Shown piece by piece: positions 6,216-10,086 of a DNA stretch of 10,086 nucleotides. This DNA is from Rhodospirillales bacterium (GTDB lineage: Bacteria; Pseudomonadota; Alphaproteobacteria; MPNO01; UBA2964): assembly GCA_002727395.1 (NCBI GenBank), contig PBWY01000018.1, positions 1 through 10,086 of the forward strand, in the 5' to 3' direction. Each line of letters starts with the position of its first letter. Within the stretch, counting starts at the first letter, position 1. Under the pieces are notes generated by a model. That model was given only the letters and a program-made list of their open reading frames with translations, was not told the origin of the DNA and made no database searches. Position numbers and translations under genes: made by a program.

Positions 6216-9200
6216 TTATCTGCCCTTTCCACTGAAGACCACTCAAGGACGCGGGCAAGGTGTGCATAGTCAGACCATCCCGGTGCATGGGTTGGATCGG
6301 GTTGAGACAAATAAGGTGTCTTAGGGTTATCAAATTGCTTAATAAGATTAGTTAATCCGTGTAACGTAGCCCCTGCCAAATCCTCTATTTTAGTTCCTAC
6401 GGGATGACGTTCTCCCGGTGGATCTCCTCCACCTATACGCCAGACCTCCAGAATTGAGACTTTAGCCTTCATAATTTTCTCAAAACCTCCAGCCTCAGCA
6501 ATAACGACTTCCAACGGAAGCTGTGGCGAAAATCCGTGTAAAACATCCGAAGCATTCGGAGAGGCCCCCGTTTTGTAATCTATTATACTGATAGTACCAT
6601 CCTTTAGTTCGTCGATTCGGTCGGCTTTAGCCACGAGTGTGAATTGACCATAATCAGACTGGATTTTAAGTAACCCAGTTACCTCCGTATGTGTCGCATG
6701 GACAGTTTTCCTGTAATCCACTTCATTGGCAGCAAACCAATCAATTATCCTCTCGTAACGTGGCCACCAAAATGCCCAAACACTGGGATATGCGAGCGCG
6801 TTGCCAAAAGCAGCTATGCCTATGTCACGTAATACCTTAGAAACATCAAACGGCATTTGACTTGGATAATCACTTACAAATCGTTCTAATGCCTCATGGA
6901 TCATTGTTCCGCGATCAGCAATACTCGGATCACCATCAATTTCGTCCAACGGCCTTAAATTTAAAATATGACGAGCATAAATTGCGTATGGATCCCGCAT
7001 CCAAGTTTCAATCTGGGTTACAGACAACCTTCTAGGTCGGGCAGAGATTGGAGGGCAGGGAGAAGGGGCTTCGCACGGTTTTATTAAATCTGGATAATCA
7101 AGTGTTGATTGCCAAGTTAAAAACTTATTACCTTTAATTTGAATTTGATCCAGAAGGTTCCCCGATTTATCTGCCTCTTTTAGCACATTAAAAAGGCGCA
7201 AAAGCCAGCGTGCTGGAACGGTAGGTGTTCCTTCAACGCGCTCCGCCCTAGTAATTAAAACCTCTTCTGAACAAAAAGACTGAACAAAGTCGTGGGCACT
7301 AAGCCCAACGCGTCGATCGCCCGACGGAAGACCAAATTGTTGTCGCATTGGACGGCTCATCCACGGGTCGGCCCTAGATTCACTTGGCCAAACCGTTTCA
7401 TTGAGCCCTCCCATACACATCAAGTCCGCTTTTTGGAGGCGTGCCTCTAACAGACCCCAAATATGCAATCGAGGATGAGCCCCAAAACGTGGGCGAACAA
7501 TTTTTGAAGTCATCAACAACTCTAATAAAGTCGGATAATCTTGGGGTGAAATTGCTGGAAAGGATTTTGCAGCTTCACGAAATTCAGTAATAAACGAAGC
7601 AGCTATTTCTCCATCATCGCCACACCATAATCTTTCTGACCCCTTAATTTGATCCGTTGCAGCAAACTCTTCAACCAACTTCATATGGGTATCAATCAAT
7701 TCTAAGAGTGGAACTGGATTTTTCGATAAAAAAAGCTTCTCTAGGTCGGTTATCGCCATTTTCCAATTATCAAACCATTCAATCAACGACTTCGTTTCTT
7801 TTCTTTTATCGTCAGTTTCTTGGGAGAGCCTAGTTAATGCCACCTCAATCCCTTTAGACCCTGAACCCGGCCTCGGGCCTCTGAATACCAAACGCTCCAG
7901 TAACCTAACGTATTTTTGGAAGAAATCAGGCTTAAGACCATTTGTTGCTAGCGGATGTTTTAGGAACGAGAGAAGGGGTATTGGCGCCAACTGGCTAGAA
8001 AAACAGACAGCAGAGAGATTGAGAAAAGTCCCTATGGGGGTTAATGAAAGAGACTGACCGGCCGAATCATCTATTACAATACCCCAACGACTAAGTTCCG
8101 ACGCCACACGCCGAGCTAATTGCCTATCAGGTGTTACAAGAGCAGCTGTTCGACCGGGGGTTTCTAGGACTTCCCGCATTGCTAGGGCAATAACCCCCGC
8201 CTCCTCTTGAGGGGACGGACAGGAAATAAAGTTCACATTAGACAGGGCCTCCTTTATATTAAATGAAGGTTTCACTGTTACATCCGCATCCGATGATGTC
8301 ATAGCAGTCCGAATCAAATGCACCCGATCAGGACTACAAACAGCGAAATTTGCCTTTGACCAGGGCTTAATATCACAAGATTTCAATTCCAATAACTCGA
8401 CAAGACGGGCCATCCCAAACTGCGGATGGGTTATGGGCAAATTATTCCGTTCATTCTCATCCATCGATAAATCATAACCTGGAAGAATAACAGCTCCTCG
8501 TGGCAGGTTCGCAATAGCTACTAAAATAGAGGCAGTGGCAGGAATACTACCAGTTGATCCCGCCGCATAAACTGGACCTGAAGGTGGATGCCTACGCCAA
8601 CTTTTGATTAATTCTGAACTTAGTATATTTCTGCGTTTTGCTGGGTTCTCACACCCAAGAGAATTAAGAACCCGGGGCCATTGCTCACTGATAATTCCCA
8701 GAAATTTTAATGTAAGTTGCCAATGAGTAGCATAATCTGACTCAACCAGATTAGGTAAGTTTGAGAAATCTAATTGTTCTGTTTCTACCTCTTCAAGGAG
8801 CACCACTAAGGACGATGCCAAACGAACGGCACTAGCGATTGATATACTTTCACTACTTTTTTTCTTCTCCGCTTCTATTATTAGACGGCTTAATGCAAGT
8901 AGACGATTGAAACTGGATATTGTTGGCAAAATATTCAACGAGTCTTTTAATCCCGACTGATCTTCCGAAATTAATAACTCATCCGCCGATTCTACTTCTC
9001 CTAGTGGTATGAGCTTAGGTAATAATAATCCACTTCCATCACCTTGGCGCAAAAAAGCCTCGGCCAAACCTCTGCAGGCCCTACGATTAGGCAGATAAAC
9101 TTGCACATTACTCAATCCTGATTTTTGATCGCCGTGACGATCCAAGAGACCGGCTGCAAGTATATCTAAGAAGGCAATATTTGGTTCAATTGAATAGACC

Positions 9201-9217
9201 GTTGAATCAAGAGGCAT
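6212..9217 (-). CDS. addB: Double-strand break repair protein AddB, alphaproteobacterial type
   Basis: AddB partners AddA. It supplies the second nuclease, and its helicase-like half is thought to scan DNA rather than unwind it. From ATG 9217 it has 1001 residues. No Walker A is present: the region where it would lie reads YLPNRRACR (41-49). VTPDRQLARR (361-370) and HIWGLLEARLQ...GGLNETVWP (585-611) are degenerate helicase segments typical of this type. The C-terminal PD-(D/E)XK nuclease begins at SVTQIETWMRDPYAIYAR (732-749) and continues with RGTMIHEALERF (769-780, His774), KADR (Asp866) and IIDYKTG (Asp880, Lys882). There is no cysteine after residue 721, so the iron-sulfur staple of Bacillus AddB is absent. 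ATG 9217 has AAGAAG six bases upstream. ATG 9223 and TTG 9247 are in-frame alternatives, but neither has a well-placed Shine-Dalgarno. The start lies inside the upstream nucleotidyltransferase gene (11-base overlap), and the stop overlaps addA. Confidence 0.94.
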   Translation of the reverse strand: MPLDSTVYSIEPNIAFLDILAAGLLDRHGDQKSGLSNVQVYLPNRRACRGLAEAFLRQGDGSGLLLPKLIPLGEVESADELLISEDQSGLKDSLNILPTISSFNRLLALSRLIIEAEKKKSSESISIASAVRLASSLVVLLEEVETEQLDFSNLPNLVESDYATHWQLTLKFLGIISEQWPRVLNSLGCENPAKRRNILSSELIKSWRRHPPSGPVYAAGSTGSIPATASILVAIANLPRGAVILPGYDLSMDENERNNLPITHPQFGMARLVELLELKSCDIKPWSKANFAVCSPDRVHLIRTAMTSSDADVTVKPSFNIKEALSNVNFISCPSPQEEAGVIALAMREVLETPGRTAALVTPDRQLARRVASELSRWGIVIDDSAGQSLSLTPIGTFLNLSAVCFSSQLAPIPLLSFLKHPLATNGLKPDFFQKYVRLLERLVFRGPRPGSGSKGIEVALTRLSQETDDKRKETKSLIEWFDNWKMAITDLEKLFLSKNPVPLLELIDTHMKLVEEFAATDQIKGSERLWCGDDGEIAASFITEFREAAKSFPAISPQDYPTLLELLMTSKIVRPRFGAHPRLHIWGLLEARLQKADLMCMGGLNETVWPSESRADPWMSRPMRQQFGLPSGDRRVGLSAHDFVQSFCSEEVLITRAERVEGTPTVPARWLLRLFNVLKEADKSGNLLDQIQIKGNKFLTWQSTLDYPDLIKPCEAPSPCPPISARPRRLSVTQIETWMRDPYAIYARHILNLRPLDEIDGDPSIADRGTMIHEALERFVSDYPSQMPFDVSKVLRDIGIAAFGNALAYPSVWAFWWPRYERIIDWFAANEVDYRKTVHATHTEVTGLLKIQSDYGQFTLVAKADRIDELKDGTISIIDYKTGASPNASDVLHGFSPQLPLEVVIAEAGGFEKIMKAKVSILEVWRIGGGDPPGERHPVGTKIEDLAGATLHGLTNLIKQFDNPKTPYLSQPDPTHAPGWSDYAHLARVLEWSSVERADN
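6223..6230 (-). promoter_or_regulatory. addA ribosome binding site inside the addB 3' end
   Basis: GGAAAGGG on the minus strand stands 7 bases before the TTG at 6215. It supports TTG as the true addA start and reinitiation after the addB stop (TTGA overlap). Confidence 0.65.
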
Positions 9218-9956
9218 CTTCATCTTCTTTAAACGATTCCGATTCAAAAAATAACTCTTCGGCTTCGGTTAGACCTGAGGGGGTTCCTATATGATGCCAA
9301 GCCCCATCGTGAATTATACCGAACAAACGCCCATTCTCCTGCGCACGATCATACAAAAAAGACAAGGGGAATGGGGTATTAGGTGTATCTATAAATAAAC
9401 GTGGGTGAAGTAACTGAATGCCTGTAAATACGTATGGCGCAGTATCAGATTTGAGAGACCGAGTTAAACCCATTTCACTATTTATATAATAATCGCCAGA
9501 CCCCTCATAACCCGTCGCCAAGTCTACTGGGTGAAGCAACAGTAACACATCCATTCTGTCGTCTTGCCAAAAATGGGCCAAACGCGAAAGCGCGGGAGAG
9601 GATCCATCCTGCCAAGCGATATCTGCATTAACAACATAAAACGGATTTACGCCGAGACTATTTAGTGATGCCTTTACCCCTCCTCCAGTGTCCAATAGCT
9701 TACTCTTTTCATCGGAAAAAAATATATCTGGTTCTTTTCGTGACTCTAGGTGACTTATTATCATGTTGCCCAAGTAGTGTAGGTTGATTGTCACCGAACT
9801 AATATTAGCACTTACCAAATGGTCAAGAGCTCGATCAAGTAATGTCCTACCACCAAGTAAAACAAGTGGTTTTGGTTTATGTTCAGTAATTGGACGCATC
9901 CGCAAGCCTAGCCCTGCTGCTAATACCATTGCGTGTTCGGGGTATACTTCTAGCAC
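9207..9956 (-). CDS. murU: MurU-like sugar-1-phosphate nucleotidyltransferase (probable N-acetylmuramate-1-phosphate uridylyltransferase)
   Basis: A GT-A-type nucleotidyltransferase that joins NTP and a sugar 1-phosphate. With its kinase neighbour the best guess is UTP plus MurNAc-1-phosphate to UDP-MurNAc, the MurU step of cell-wall recycling. Counting from GTG 9956 (249 residues), the nucleotide loop LAAGLGLRMRPIT is at 12-24, KPKPLV at 28-33, LLDTGGGVKASL at about 87-98, the metal-binding NAD (Asp112) at 110-112, YVFTGIQLLHP near 175-185 and the late motif WHHIGTP near 220-226. Length is near the 220-250 of the family. GTG 9956 sits in GTGCTAG, overlapping the upstream stop, with GGAGGG 12 bases before it. 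GTG 9983 (258 residues) and ATG 9929 (240 residues) are alternatives. Automated naming often says mannose-1-phosphate guanylyltransferase. The nucleotide and sugar specificity cannot be read from sequence by eye. Confidence 0.82.
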   Translation of the reverse strand: MLEVYPEHAMVLAAGLGLRMRPITEHKPKPLVLLGGRTLLDRALDHLVSANISSVTINLHYLGNMIISHLESRKEPDIFFSDEKSKLLDTGGGVKASLNSLGVNPFYVVNADIAWQDGSSPALSRLAHFWQDDRMDVLLLLHPVDLATGYEGSGDYYINSEMGLTRSLKSDTAPYVFTGIQLLHPRLFIDTPNTPFPLSFLYDRAQENGRLFGIIHDGAWHHIGTPSGLTEAEELFFESESFKEDEDAS

Positions 9957-10086
9957 GACGCTGCTAATCCCTCCGGTATACACCTATATTTAGCGGGAAT
10001 ATTTTCATCTATCCATGTTTTCATTATAGACAATTCAGGGTGGTTGCAGGCATTTTCAAAGAGGCGCCATACCCGAGGAATGTGCT
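9950..10086 (-). CDS. amgK: AmgK-like anomeric sugar kinase (APH-fold phosphotransferase), C-terminal fragment
   Basis: The minus frame beginning at 10084 stays open for 44 codons to TAG at 9952-9950; the other two minus frames stop within 21 codons. The peptide starts HIPRVWRLFENACNHPEL and continues with a W-D-E-N-I-P-A motif. This pattern (I/L-PR-W-x-L-E...HP.L..L..W.d..iP) resembles the end of the APH-family kinase usually found beside the MurU-like gene in alphaproteobacteria. AmgK phosphorylates MurNAc or GlcNAc at the anomeric carbon, feeding MurU. The catalytic HxD and DxD residues lie beyond the window, so activity cannot be judged. The stop overlaps GTG 9956 of the next gene, suggesting coupling. 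The terminal ten residues (CIPEGLAASC) look like a loose extension. Pipelines may call it an aminoglycoside phosphotransferase. Confidence 0.7.
   Translation of the reverse strand, partial: HIPRVWRLFENACNHPELSIMKTWIDENIPAKYRCIPEGLAASC
9969..9974 (-). promoter_or_regulatory. Possible Shine-Dalgarno for the MurU-like gene
   Basis: GGAGGG on the minus strand is a strong match to the anti-Shine-Dalgarno sequence and lies downstream of the alternative GTG 9983. It is 12 bases from GTG 9956, longer than ideal. It supports a start after 9969 rather than at 9983. Confidence 0.45.

Noticed and set aside
9784..9993. 69-residue plus-strand frame opposite the nucleotidyltransferase start
   Set aside because: Antisense to the conserved nucleotide-binding loop; no support as a gene.
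1..10086. A new defence, toxin or mobile system
   Set aside because: Every long stretch is explained by conserved housekeeping genes in a known order; no transposase, integrase, repeat array, tRNA or composition break was seen.

Overview
The window is a densely coding, AT-rich stretch of a bacterial chromosome with no RNA gene, mobile element, CRISPR array or long non-coding gap. The gene order trpA-accD-folC | trxA-addA-addB-(MurU-like)-(AmgK-like) is a well-known alphaproteobacterial neighbourhood. AddB is also of the alphaproteobacterial type: it has no Walker A motif and no Fe-S cysteines. The low GC content suggests an AT-rich lineage, perhaps a marine one, but the sequence alone does not fix the genus.

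Plus strand, 1-2344: the last 31 codons of trpA (tryptophan synthase alpha) overlap the accD start as ATGA. accD (acetyl-CoA carboxylase carboxyltransferase beta) is followed by folC (dihydrofolate/folylpolyglutamate synthase). folC has no in-frame ATG, GTG or TTG upstream of its P-loop. It most likely starts at a CTG at 1055 inside the accD 3' end, giving about 429 residues. A caller restricted to ATG/GTG/TTG would truncate it to 229 residues and lose the ATP-binding half.

Minus strand, 10086-2380 (transcribed right to left): the C-terminus of an AmgK-like sugar kinase, a MurU-like nucleotidyltransferase, addB, addA and trxA. The first four genes overlap by 4 to 11 bases and are probably translationally coupled. 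trxA is separated by about 70 bases, has its own good Shine-Dalgarno and possibly its own promoter. The two gene sets converge on a 35-base gap (2345-2379) without a convincing terminator.

Functionally the window joins fatty-acid precursor synthesis (AccD), folate metabolism (FolC), disulfide reduction (TrxA), double-strand-break repair (AddAB helicase-nuclease) and probable peptidoglycan sugar recycling (AmgK/MurU). I see no undescribed system. The points worth a second look are the folC start, the chain of overlapping non-ATG starts, the missing AddB iron-sulfur site, and the AmgK/MurU pair that generic pipelines tend to name as a mannose-1-phosphate guanylyltransferase and an aminoglycoside phosphotransferase.
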